Of a stretch of 64,000 nt of DNA, positions 1 to 11,719 are shown piece after piece. Source of the stretch: Apostichopus japonicus (taxonomy: Eukaryota; Echinodermata; Holothuroidea; Aspidochirotida; Stichopodidae); contig NC_092574.1 of NCBI RefSeq assembly GCF_037975245.1, positions 22,383,713 to 22,447,712 on the forward strand. The letters run 5' to 3'. Positions within the stretch are counted from its first letter, which is position 1. Each line of letters opens with the position of its first letter. The translations under genes and the position numbers were made by a program. Below the pieces are notes generated by a model. The model had not been told where the DNA came from. It was given only the letters and a program-made list of their open reading frames with translations, and ran no database searches.

Positions 1-1900
1 CAAAGGTACCTTCTTATCATAAATGTCAATAGGTTGACCACGTGTGACCTTTATGTGCGAAGTTATATGGGGTCAAAGTTTTGCGGTCGGAGTTAGGATG
101 GTTATACAGACTTGTCGTTTTGTTTTTTTGGAATCAGGAGATGAAACTACATCAGAAACCAAGGTCAAAGGTCACATTAGAAAAATGTGCTTATTTTGGG
201 AGGAAACGAGCAAAAAAGAAAATGTTTGGTTAGATTTGGATATCAAAGGTACCTTCCGATCAAAAATGTCAATTGGTTGACATTTTTGTGTGACCTTCGT
301 GTGTGAAGTTATACGAGGTCAAAGTTAATTTTCAGACGTTTAATGCAAGAACTCCCAGTTCCAAGGTGTGACATGGTTGATATTTTTGGACAAGTTGCAA
401 ATGGTATAGGGGAATATTTTCAAACTTAACGGTCATGTGATCCGAGGTCACCAAAGGTCAATTAATGTTAAAAAACTAGTATTTTGGGGATAGAAAATGG
501 GCAAAGAAAAAATGTTTGAATTTGTATAGTTTGATGCTCTAATTTAGGTCACATCAATCAAAAATGTCAATAAGTTGACCCAAGGTGACCTTTGTATGTT
601 AAGTTATATGAGGTCAAAGTTAATTTTCAGACATTTAGTGTAATAACTCCCAGTGCCAAGGTGTTACACAGTTGATTTTTTGAGACAAGTTGCAAATGGT
701 ATAGGGGAATATTTTCAAACTTAACGGTCATGTGATCCGATGTCACCAAAGGTCAATTAATGATAAAAAACTAGTATTATTGCGATAACTTGAGAACAAA
801 CTGTCCGTTAGGGTTGGGAGTTGCTTCAATGTAATCCAATTGTCGACCCCCATCTGGGTGACCCTTGACCTCAATTTGACCTCTGGTGACCTTTTCGTGT
901 TTTGTGGATTTTTACAGTTAAGATGCTATTTTCAGATGTTAAAGGTACCTTCTGATCATAAATGTCAATGGGTTGACCCCCGTGTGACCTTCGTGTGCGA
1001 AGTTATATGAGGTCCAAGTTAATTTTCACACATTTAATGCAATAACTCCCAGTTCCAAGGTGTGACAAGGTTGATATTTTTGGAGTAGTTGCAAATGGTA
1101 TAGGGGAATATTTTCAAACTTACAGTCATGTGATACAAGGTCACCAAAGGTCAATTAATGATAAAAAAAACTAGTATTTTTGCGATAACCTGAGAACAAA
1201 TTGTCCGTTAGTGTTGGGAGTTGCTTCAATGTAATCCAATTGTCGACCCCCATCTGGGTGACCATAGACCTCAATTTGACCTTTGGTGACCTTTTCGTGT
1301 TTTGTGGATTTTTACAGTTTCGATGCTATTTTCAGATGTTAAAGGTACCTTCTGATCATAAGTGTCAATGGATTGACCCCCATTTGACCTTCGTGTGCGA
1401 AGTTATATGAGGTCCAAGTTAATTTTCACACATTTAATGCAATAACTCCCAGTGCCAAGGTGTGACAAGGTTGATTTTTTTGGACAAGTTGCAAATGGTA
1501 TAGGGGAATATTTTCAAACTTAACGGTCATGTGATCCAACGTCACCAAAGGTCAGCTAATGTTAAAAAAGTAGTATTATGGGGGAGAAAATGGGCAAAGA
1601 AAAATGTTTGAATTTTTACAGTCATGCTCTATTTAGGTCTCACCGATCAAAAATGTCAATTGGTTGACCTCCGATGACCTTTGTGGGTGAAGTTATGTAT
1701 ACAAGATCAAAGTTAATTTTTAGACATTTAATGCAATTAAATCTCAATGCCAAGGTGTGACATGGTTGATATTTTGGGACAAGTTGTGAATGGGGTGGTG
1801 GAACATTTTGAAACTTAAAGGTCATGTCATCTGAGGTCACCAATGTTATCATATCTGTTGACACGCTTGTAGGTCTCTTATATTTCTTACATTTTCGACG
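1..1900. repeat. AGGTCA/TGACCT-rich tandem satellite
   Basis: Diverged tandem units. The clearest pair starts at 781 and 1,181, a period of 400 bp; earlier units are shorter, about 300 bp. Each unit repeats phrases such as aataactcccagt, aatggtataggggaatatt and ggtcaccaaaggtcaatta. Several units hold direct AGGTCA hexamers: spacing 1 at 162-174, spacing 4 at 445-460 and 1,138-1,153. Short open frames across the region have no protein character. It may be part of a larger transposon. It has no counterpart in the downstream duplicated blocks, though TGACC-rich repeats of another type lie there. Confidence 0.8.
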
Positions 1901-2129
1901 CCATATTTAGATCTCAAAAGTGCCTTTTGATCAAAAATCCGATCACATTTTGTGATCACAAAAGTGTTGGCTATAGTGTTGGTTACTTTATGGGAACATG
2001 TAGGACCACAATTACTTGGACTATTTGAGCCCAATCTTGCTTGATAATATTATGTGTATTGTCATATACCCCAAGCAAGGAACCACAGTGCCATTGGGCT
2101 CTTGTTTTCGAAACAGTTTCCGGTTTTAC

Positions 2130-3640
2130 TTGGAATTTTTTGTTATTGCCTGTCCTCCAAGGTTACTAATATACACACCCGGTCTTTGGGATCAAAGGGG
2201 CTTCGTTGATATCGTGTATATGGTGTTGTTCGGTTATATTTGGTATTCTTTCTCAGTAAAATGTATTCACACAAGAATGGAAACGAAACAGTTACTTTGT
2301 CAGTTTTAACTAAAGTCAATTGGTAAAAGACATAAAATGGAGAAACAAATGTGTAACATTTCACTCGTTTGTTCTTCTCCTGGGAACTCCAAACTGAAAT
2401 TAAAAACAATACCAAAGTAAGAATACTGAACACATTTCTGAACCATGCAAACATCAAAAAGTCGCGTTGACATTTCAGTGTGTTAACACAACAAATAAAG
2501 ATCATAAATGATGTAACGGTGCTCTTAAACTCTCCCTTTTCGTCGCGTTTATACGCCAAGGTTACCACCTGAATATCTAATTAAGGAAGGATTGAGAAAC
2601 TGTTCAACAAATTCTATTTCAATGATATCAAATCGTTAAATATGTACTTTGTATTAACCAATTTACTGCAATTAAGCCCCTCTTACCCCGCACCCTCCAC
2701 TGGGTGACCCCCCCCCCCCCAAAGATCTGGTTGGTGTGATTGTATCACTTACTGGATGTAACCAATACTGATTACCTCTGGCCATACCTCTGTCTCTATC
2801 TCTCCGTTGATATGTTTATATTTAGACACCGGTTACAACTCCTTCGTTAATCGTCTCCTTTATAATATCAAGCATAATTCAGAATAACACTTATGAACAA
2901 CTGTACAATATAGGACTATATAAAAGCACTTCTTTTCTTCCAAATGAACGTATTTTGTGTGATTTCAGTGATGAAATGAACATGTATAAAAGTTGCATGT
3001 AAGGTGTTTAAATTGAGACGTAATACTTTAAATTGATATTAGCGTCCACTTTACTTGTGACAAGTCTCCATTGCTATAGATTTCTATAGATTATCCTTAA
3101 ATAAACTATCGAATTTCTTCAAACAAACTGTTACAAACATTCACGAACATTATGTTTACGCACAACGTCTACTTCCTCTTAAATTAATTCCCACTAAGAC
3201 AGCAACATTGACGTAGTAACTAGAGAATTAAGATAATATGCGTAACCAAACTCAGTTCTTTTCTAAACAGTGATTTTGTTAGAAAGCATGTATAGGAATA
3301 TAACTAGGAATATAACGCGGTTTGTAAGATATGTATGTTTTCAGAATCCTCCAGTCCAATTTTGAACCTGAACATTTCTATGGATTCAGCTATCACTAAA
3401 ACTCCATTGACCAACAATTATGAAATCCTCCCATTCATCGATTAGGCACAATATAGCTTTCAGCCAAAGCGACGGTATAGATTATAGGCCAGGTATTGCT
3501 TTCTTTATCTACACAAGGCTGCACAGAGAGAAATTTGGCAATTATATGCCAACAATCGCTTCATGCGTTGTTGTATGCGTCTAACCAATAACCGGCTCTG
3601 GTTGTTCAAGCTCCACCCAAAGTTTGATTCTAAATGGTGT
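2130..3640. repeat. Segmental duplication, upstream block of copy A
   Basis: This stretch is collinear with 17,490-18,870 and 29,100-30,530. Shared landmarks are agtaaaatgtattcacac, cacttcttttcttcc and ccagtccaattttgaac. It leads directly into the proximal promoter and exon 1 of copy A. No coding sequence is supported; the minus-strand 141-codon frame at 2,143-2,568 is not conserved in the other copies. Confidence 0.75.
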
Positions 3641-3646
3641 ACTGGT

Positions 3647-3656
3647 CTAAAAAAGG
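3647..3656 (+). promoter_or_regulatory. Degenerate TATA box of copy A
   Basis: The aligned site in the other copies reads ctataaaag; here it reads ctaaaaaagg. It lies about 60 bases before the ATG, as in the intact copies. The change probably weakens or abolishes the core promoter and agrees with the nonsense codon in exon 1. Confidence 0.6.
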
Positions 3657-3710
3657 TTGGTGGGCCCTGCCAGAAACATCATTAATCCGGACTTACTTGA
3701 CCCTGACAGT

Positions 3711-4591
3711 ATGAATCGGTCTTTTATTATAGCTGTTGTGGTCGTTAGTTGCCAGGCGTCAACATTTGTAAACGCACCGAGGTGAAAGGGTTGCTCTTAG
3801 TAAGTAGTTGTACTATTAATCGATTATCTTAAGTCATTCCCTACACAGTGCTTTGACCGACAAAACCTAACTGTGATATCATAAAATCAAGTTTAAGTTT
3901 AATTAGACAATAACTCGTTTATAATCGGCACATATTCATCATAATATACCACACAACCTAATCATTATAATTGTGCCTGCTTTCAATTAACACTATATAT
4001 ATATTCATATGTAACTCAACCTTGTGAATTTAACCTTTTTATTCTCTTGTCTTACCAAGCCCGAACTGGAAATGTGACTGCAAAGTAGTCTACAGCTGTG
4101 ATGGTAGCAACAAATTTCCAGATGACTTCAGTGACAAATCTATCGCTGGAGAGGTAAAAAATTTGGCCCCTGAAGACTACCAACTGAGGATTCCAGGGAA
4201 AAGATGGCGACGAGAGATCTGGAGTCAAGAAGAGTTTTGTAAAAGGGAATGTCATGATCGATTGAACGCGTTCTTGTGCCTTAAAGGTGACGGTACACCT
4301 TCAGATTACTCTGACGCAGCCCTTTGTCTTAAGCTTCTTGCCATTAAAGATCCGGGTCCGTTTTTGCAAGCTGGTACTGATGAGCCATGCTGCGAGATAT
4401 ACCTACAGTGGGGTCTCAATTGGTGTCCCGACAAGTGGTACAGTCTCGTACAAACCATTCGGTGTTTCACTCGACCGATCGATGTCATTCCCGGCAATTC
4501 GTTTGTGTTTGGAGTAGAGAGTGGTGAAGACTGTACAGCAGGAACAGATGCTTACAACTGGTGTCCTGATGATCCTGCATGTGGTCCTTAA
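3711..4591 (+). pseudogene. Cysteine-rich secreted protein, copy A (two exons, nonsense in exon 1)
   Basis: Exon 1 is 3,711-3,799 (signal peptide MNRSFIIAVVVVSCQAS) and exon 2 is 4,060-4,591, ending in TAA. The donor is TTA|GTAAGT and the acceptor ACCAAG|CCC; the phase joins correctly. Exon 1 codon 25 is TGA (3,783-3,785), where copy D has GGA. Exon 2 stays open for 176 codons with about 14 cysteines, including FCKREC, PCCEIYLQWGLNWCPDKWY and a C-terminus unlike copies B and D (GEDCTAG...DDPACGP). Known: no family recognised. Inference: a secreted disulphide-rich protein. The stop plus the damaged TATA box suggest a recent pseudogene, though an open exon 2 means rescue by another first exon is possible. 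Confidence 0.75.
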
Positions 4592-4775
4592 ACCGGATAT
4601 TGTCATGCAACTAGCATCATTATCATTGTATTGTGGTAAACAATAACCGTTCTTGTATGCTTTAAGCTAACATGGTTTTCTTTCTTGGGTACGGTACATT
4701 ATTATGGTTTTCCCCTTCTTAATGATTGATACAGTGTTACACACAGAAGTGAACAATTCTGAGGGAATCTAGAGG

Positions 4776-4925
4776 GACAAGTCGGAAGGAACGGTTCGGT
4801 GTTGCACACGTGGCGTTAATACTTATGGTAGATCGACTGATATAGCAGACTTCGCACGTACGTGTTTAGTGTTGAGGGTAGTTGTGAAACGTTCCCGACC
4901 GGTAGTTTCACGTGGTGTAGCGGCG
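4776..4925 (+). pseudogene. Relic of exon 2 3' end, cysteine-rich family
   Basis: Downstream of copy A, short blocks align in order with the 3' part of exon 2 of copies B and D: ttcggtgtt, cttcgcacgt, gtttagtgt, gagggt.gttgt and cacgtggtgt. Spacing and reading frame are broken. It is best read as the decayed original 3' end of a B/D-type exon 2, left behind about 190 bases after the present stop of copy A. Confidence 0.6.
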
Positions 4926-4929
4926 AAAC

Positions 4930-6290
4930 TATATATAGTTAGTGACATATGTTCGAGCAAACTAGGTATATATTTATGCCAGACACAAGTATAATTATCA
5001 TCTTTAAAGGGTCAAATAATTCATTTTCAATTCTTTTCTCGCATAAACTAAATTTAAAAGGAATGAGGGTTTTTCTTGTGTAATCTAAGTGATCTAGGAT
5101 AATCTAGTTTTATCTTTGTGGGTACATGATACAATGTTTAAAGGCGATAACCACAATTTTGAAGTATAACTATATAAAATGTTATTGGATTAAATGTCGT
5201 GTGCGAATTGAAGTCTTTGCACATTGAAGTGGTGATTAAAAGCATTTGATTTCTAGTTGGAAATTGCAGCGTCAGCAAGTGACTGTCTTATTACCAACAG
5301 AGTGTACAATTTTGAGCATAACGTTTGCTGATGATGCTGTTGCTGAAATTTTGTCCACTAATGATGTATTCTACGTAATATCTGACAAGTCGAAATTTTT
5401 ATAAAAGTAAAACAAAACAAACAAGAAATTACGAAAAAACTTCCGAAAAATGCACTTTACAAGAGTTGCATTTCCAAATGTTGCATTTATAAAAGTTGGT
5501 AACGGAAACCCGCCAGAGTTTTCAGGGATTTAACCGATTGTAACTAACTAAACAGCTTTTTACTCTAGATGGTAGAGACGAGCTATGGTGTGATCTGTGA
5601 GTTAAATTGACATGGAGTGACCTCCGTGTGCTATAACTCCAATTATGAAAAGGAAAATTAGTTTTGGGACGTTCAAAGCGAATTTTTCAATTCCGATGTA
5701 ACAGTTTAACGGCGTTGATAGATTGGCAGACGTTCCAAGAGGATTTTTTTTGTGTATAATTCTGACTGGTTTTGGGGATATTAGATAATCATATTGTGTC
5801 AAAGTAAAGAATGTCCCGGAAAATGTGATAGTTTTCAATCTTCAATTATACTGTTAGAGTTGTTTTCCCTTCTAAGATGTGACACAAGTAAAATAAGCTT
5901 CTTAATTAATTGACTTTATCACTGGTGGAGGAGAAACAGGTGTACAAGTCAATTGCTTGTTGCAATTTGCGACAGTTGTTGCAAACTTCTGGAAAAGATT
6001 TATACATCAAGAATGGAGAGTTACTTTAAAGTTATTCACTCTTTATGAGATCAATGGAGTACCTTTAAGTTATAATGGAAAACATTGATGTTGACATGAT
6101 GCTTGGAGATATGGTGATTGTAACACAAGATGGAATTTAAGTTCTGCTCTTTAGTTATCTACAGAATTCTGCAATTAAAAGACTGCACATAACACCGTAC
6201 TGAAATGGGTTTTTCTTCTTCTTCTTCTTTAAATACTTGTCCAACATTAACATTACTTGTTTTCTATATTTAAGGCGAAACAACAGTACC
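4930..6290. other. Intergenic, no gene seen
   Basis: AT-rich sequence specific to the first block. No conserved frame, splice-supported exon or recognisable repeat was found. The 78-codon minus-strand frame at 5,602-5,838 has no recognisable features. Confidence 0.5.
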
Positions 6291-6359
6291 GATATATATA
6301 TATATATATGTCTAATAGAAAACGTAATGAGAAGGAAAATCCAGAACAGTGAAAAAACG

Positions 6360-6437
6360 TCCAGCCTCCACCGGGATTCGAACCCGGGCCTCCCGCTTTG
6401 TACGTGGACACCCTAATCAACTAGGCCATGGACGCTG
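6360..6437 (-). repeat. tRNA-like sequence (tRNA-derived SINE head)
   Basis: Read on the minus strand it has an A-box-like GGCCTAGTTGATTAGGG and a perfect B box GGTTCGAATCC. The acceptor-like ends GCGTCCA and TGGAGGC pair with one mismatch. The anticodon stem does not close well, so I do not call a functional tRNA. A T6 run follows downstream on the same strand. Confidence 0.55.
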
Positions 6438-6538
6438 ATTGTATGTCCAGAGGTTCGAAACCGGTAAGGAAGGTCGTAATTCCACTGTAGGCGTTGTCAC
6501 CTGTATCGAACAATACTAGTTCTGTTTTTGGTGACATA

Positions 6539-6603
6539 TTTTGCCTTACTCTAGAGATCAAACATGATGCTAACCAACTCGAAAATCATTTGTGAATCCT
6601 AAA

Positions 6604-6639
<36 letters not shown>

Positions 6640-6640
6640 A
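6539..6640. repeat. Dispersed repeat next to (TA)n(TG)n
   Basis: Bases 6,539-6,603 closely match 48,745-48,812 (shared gagatcaa.catgatgctaaccaact and atcatttgtgaatcct). In both places a (TA)n tract follows within about 70 bases. Probably the end of an unidentified transposon. Confidence 0.65.
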
Positions 6641-8330
6641 TGCTGGTGGGTTTAAATTCGTCGATAGTTTCGTGAGTTCGTCGCCGTCGCTTCTACTCCT
6701 CACCCCTCCCTTTCACCACTTAAACATTTTCTTGCCGATTCTTGTCAACGTCTCTGACAGTAATGATCAATGAGAAATTGCAATAATATCTATAAAGAGT
6801 GTACAACCCCAAATGGATCAATTAAACACAAGAAATCACAAAAAGAGATGGCATCGAATAAAAATAAAGCCAGGAAGAGAGACCTATTCTTTGTTTCAAC
6901 AAATTTCCACCTTTAAGTTTGACATATTCATTTCAATGAAATGAGCAATGATATTCTAACAAAGCCATCCTTGATATAAAAACAGATGTAGGCGTTAATC
7001 ACCTGAGCATCAAGGAATTATTATATGGTATTGATGTAAATATATTGTGGTCATTATTCAAAAAAGTATTAATAACATAAACTACTTCTTCATCACATTC
7101 AACCTGTCACTACCGGTAACTATATACATATCAAAGTAATAGGCATGTTTTAATAGGACCAAAAACTACTTTCTAATAGATGTCGTTATTCAGAAATGAA
7201 TGAGTATTCCTAGTTCAGCCTCAATCTCCCCCATGTTTGCTACTATATAAAGGGATATATTCATATCGTTACAAAAGACGATAAAATTGAGTCAAGTAAA
7301 CAATTTGTTTTAAATTGTTAAACATCACCTATGGGTTCCAACTTTTTTGTTAACATACTCATAATCAATATTAGTAAACCAAATTCTTAGAAAACCTACT
7401 ATAACCCATTAAAAAAGGACCCCGACAAAATTGACATTTTGACAAAATTTTTGACATTGACAAAATTTTGACATTGACAAAATTGACAATTTGGGTAGTC
7501 ACGGGATATGTAATTCTGGAATGTCTGAAAACAGAGATTGACCCAAAGGAGCCTCTGGTCATCGCGTGACGTCATACTTGTAAACGCGAAAATCAAACCC
7601 TGACCTGTTTATACAGATAGCTAACAATTGTACTGTACTTGACTTCCAATTTCGAATGTTTGAATAGCTAGCTAAAAAAGAGAACACATGAAGGAAAATA
7701 ACTAGGTTTAAGACAATTTTAAGGTGAAAATTTAAGTATTTCTCCTTAAAAAATTGTCATTGTAAAATTACCACTCAAGTGGAGGCATCGTTTATATAGC
7801 AGATGTACGTACGGTAAAATATACTATAAACCAGGCAAGCAGCTTGCTGATTCCGTGATACAATTTGATTGCAAGATACCGCAAAATGAACAGAAAAATA
7901 GACCTTAAAGATGCCTCGTGAGTGATATGTCACGGGAAAATGGTTTACGTTACTATCAACGAACTGAAAAAAAAAACTAATCATAAACGAACAACTACGA
8001 GGAGACGCGGAATCGACCATGGTAGGATACATGACTAAGCTTCAGCTGAACAGAGCGCTTACTCGTTTTAATATCTAAAGTACAACAAAGAAATATTATC
8101 TTGGTAGTAAATCAACTCCAGATCCACGTTTTTCGTTCTACCCTGGGCGAAATACTACCGTGACTCTGTGTTATTCCATAGAGTTAGGCCAGCTGAAACA
8201 CGCCTTGACCAGTAACATTCCACTATGTACACAATCACAAATGACAGTCACTAACGAAGTAAACAAAACGTCAGATCGCTATAGTACCGTTTTTATTCTA
8301 CTGCTTGGACCATGCAGATGTCGGTGTCAC
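6640..8330. other. Intergenic, no gene seen
   Basis: AT-rich sequence. At 7,433-7,492 there is a short array of ttgacaaaattttgacat-like repeats. Short frames at 7,371-7,596 and 7,775-8,032 lack any supporting features. Confidence 0.45.
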
Positions 8331-8475
8331 AGTACAGAGTGTCTCCCTGTTCAAAGTGTCCGGGGGACACTCTGTACCAGCACATTTAGTCCGGCCGGAC
8401 ACTATCTGCTGAAAATGTGCCTCCCCCCACCTTTACAGCAAATATAGTCCGGCCGGACGAAATGTCCTGGTACAA
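8330..8475. repeat. Palindromic GTCC-rich repeat
   Basis: The 12-bp palindrome gtccggccggac occurs at 8,389-8,400 and 8,447-8,458. It is flanked by inverted and direct short motifs (agagtgtc, gacactct, aatgtcc, gtgtccg). This looks like the terminus of a small non-autonomous DNA transposon. Confidence 0.5.
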
Positions 8476-11400
8476 AATGTCCGCAAATACTTCATAGTAT
8501 ATTTTTTTCCCGCGCAAATAATCTTGGCAATTCGCCATTCAAAAGGCAACTATTCATTATATCAATCATTAAAACAGATGCATACATAGTTTTATGTTAC
8601 AGGAAATAAATGAGAAAAAGGAAGAAAGATTAACAAATCTTCCATCTGTTAAAGATGTTATCATGTTTTTGTTGTAATTACTATTTTTGTATCCTCCGTA
8701 TATGTTGCATTTTGTATTCGGCCACTACATTGCGTTCATAGTCATCTTTACGAAGGGGGGATATCGGGTCAAACTAATTACCTCCTCAACGGAGGGCCGG
8801 TACGGGATAGAGCATGCAACAGCTACAACAAAAAATAATTGCAGAGGAAAAATATTACGAACTTAAAATAGTTCAAACTTCATTGTAGCCGTATTTCCTC
8901 AACACACAGTGGATAACATTTAGCAATAATGGTAATTGTACTTTGACGGTCTATGAGAATTGCCTAACCAACATGAAATTTCATCCGTGCATAACGCTCA
9001 TTATAGGACGGGATCCGAGGGTCTTTTTCAAGTTACACCCTAAACGAACTCGGCAATGTTGCGTACAACACTCAGGACCCTATACAGAATTGTTAGTGCA
9101 GGGAGAGGGGGGGGGAGTTGGGATGGTAATTTATCGATCTGTGTCCTGGGGAGGGGTCTTGTTAAGTCTGTGACACTATCTGTGATGAGCTCCAGGTAGC
9201 GTGAAATATTTTTTACTGTCTTACGCTTCCTTATTTTGTCTCACTCAACCGTCGAGTCAAGGTTTATTCTCTCTGCAAAAAGGTAAACGGCCATACCCCG
9301 CCCCCTGATCCCCTGTTCCCCTGCCCCCTAATCTCCGTGGCCATGCGTGAAGCAAATATTTATTTCCATAGACAAATGGCATTTGAAACCAGGCAATTCC
9401 AGGGATAAAGGTGCGCTGTTTCTAATTATGACATTTTTCTTAATGGAAAAGTGGTTCAAATAAGAACAGATATGTAATAAGTCTTCACGCTTTACATCCC
9501 CATAAAAAATGGCACGGTGTCTTTTCCTAACAATAGCAATGCTTTTCGAAAAGGGCAGCAATACTTGTATTCTATCAACAATGTCAGCCACTACCTCCCT
9601 CCCCCACAAACACCTCTACTGATTAATTTATCATCAATTTACAGCCAATACGTTCAGTTTGTTTGGTAACACGATATCTTCTTCAAAAAAGCCGCCAACA
9701 AAGACCAAAAAAAGGAGCAACAAATAGGACAGAGAAGGTTGAAATATGCTAGATTTTTTTATGTACGCCATTTAAATACGTCATTCTTGTAGAGATAAGT
9801 TTGTTCAAAGAAAGATAATTTGTTTAAAGAAAGATAATGAAGTAAGATCAACACATGAAATTACATGATAGAAACAAACATAATATTCTGAATCTATATC
9901 AGCTTGGGCAGAGAGTGAAAAATTGATTATACATGGGATAATTCATGAGGAAATTGAAATGGAATGATGACTATCGCTTTATAGCTCTGAGGCAACTTAA
10001 GATAATCGATGCTTTCTAGAACATCCTTAAAGCAGGGAGGTTTAACTTAATTAGAATGAGATAGATTATACGGTCACTCTTCATCAAACAATATGTACTT
10101 GAAAACCCTCATAATCCACATTAAGAACATCCTCTTAGGAGTATGGTAAAGACCTCAATAAGACCATGCTGAAGTTTTCCTATGGAATTCACTCCTTGAA
10201 CTGCTTTCCACACCCGGATAATCTGTAAACAGTAGGTTTACCTATAAAATGCTTTAATGTGTAACTTGATACCGCCAGAAGTTTAATCTTGATTATAAAT
10301 TACAAATAAAACGGATTCTAATGTATCCACGGGTTTGTCGTTAACAATTATACAGGACTCCAAAACACGAATAAAAAATACAAAAGGAAGCAGACTACGT
10401 TCGGTTATATTTTTTACTATAAAAAACTTATCTTGAACACAGTTTCCAGATTTAAAAAAAAAAACGTCTTTTCATTTGTTATTTAATGAAGTAATGAGTT
10501 GATACATAATTTCGAGCGCCAAATCGCGTCAAAATGTAAAATATATGGTTTTCCACCGAACGACTGGCATGTAAAGTCAATGGCCTGTCTTTGCTTAAAC
10601 GTGTAGCAGCCGACGAAATTTTCTTTCATGATATGTTAATCCCTCTAAATTGAACTAAGACCCATCAACACTTAATTTCAAGTAAAAGACAAGATTATTG
10701 TCGGCAACAAGTTAACTGCAAAGAAAATCGTCTAGACATGTCTTCTGGAGTCTTCTGTTAACTTCATTTAAAAACTCCCTCCCTTGGTCAGAGATGAGAA
10801 TATCAGTGCAACTGAATCTGTGCAAAATGCAAGTTGAAAGCAATATTATGAGTAGTGAATGCCACACTATAAGTCATACATAAATTAAATTATCATCTTG
10901 AAGGTTTATGTTTAAGCTCCAATACAACAACAAAAAATTAACATTCACCATGTTGGTTGAGTGTAGACTGTTAGTGTACAACTGAACTATGCTCAGGCAT
11001 TGAATTAATTTGATGATATTTTATAGTGACACCTACATGTTTATGTGCTTACTGGCTCAACTTGATTTATTGGATTGCGTATATCACACAGGTTACTACA
11101 AAAACTGAAAAGTTTTACCATTCAATTAAAAATCAGGCATTTATCATATTAGAGTGAGTTAGGTTATACTTGAAATTTGGTACCTATTGTTGCTCAATTA
11201 ATGTATGTGTGCAATGTCTGACTGTTTAATGCCAAGCAAACATTAATTGTCCTGAAATAAGGATCCATGGCATGGGGGTTCCGGCAAAACACCCTCTGTA
11301 TGACCCAAATGCAAATACAAAATTACGCTAGCTCACCAGTATAGTAAAATGTGCTATTATACATCAAGCATCAAGAGACCTCAAAATGCCTTATTTAGCC

Positions 11401-11700
11401 AAAGAAAACGGGACCCTCTCCCAGGTTTCAAATATCCCCTACCGATACACACACAAACACAATAGCAATTGTCCTCAAAGATCCTAACAGAGAAATGGTA
11501 CCAAAGCTCAGTTGATACATTATCACTCTTATCATGTTGAACAGCGATAAACAATAGGTGATGTCTAGCTGTGGAATGTGGATTTACTCATCATTTGTTT
11601 GAACAAATAAACTGCGTCTGCTTCAGTGAAACAGGTCCAGGCAAACTCTCTATTGGGCATGTGGACCAAATGAAGACAACTGTCTGGCTACATGCCACTT
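8475..11700. other. Intergenic, no gene seen
   Basis: Low-coding AT-rich DNA present only in the first block. The 76-codon (+) frame near 8,943 and the 93-codon (-) frame at 9,328-9,609 have no recognisable features or splice context. Confidence 0.45.
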
Positions 11701-11719
11701 AAGTGTTATAAGCTGTGTA

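Noticed and set aside
6360-6437. Functional tRNA gene
   Set aside because: A and B boxes are good but the anticodon stem does not close and the acceptor has a mismatch; better read as tRNA-derived repeat.
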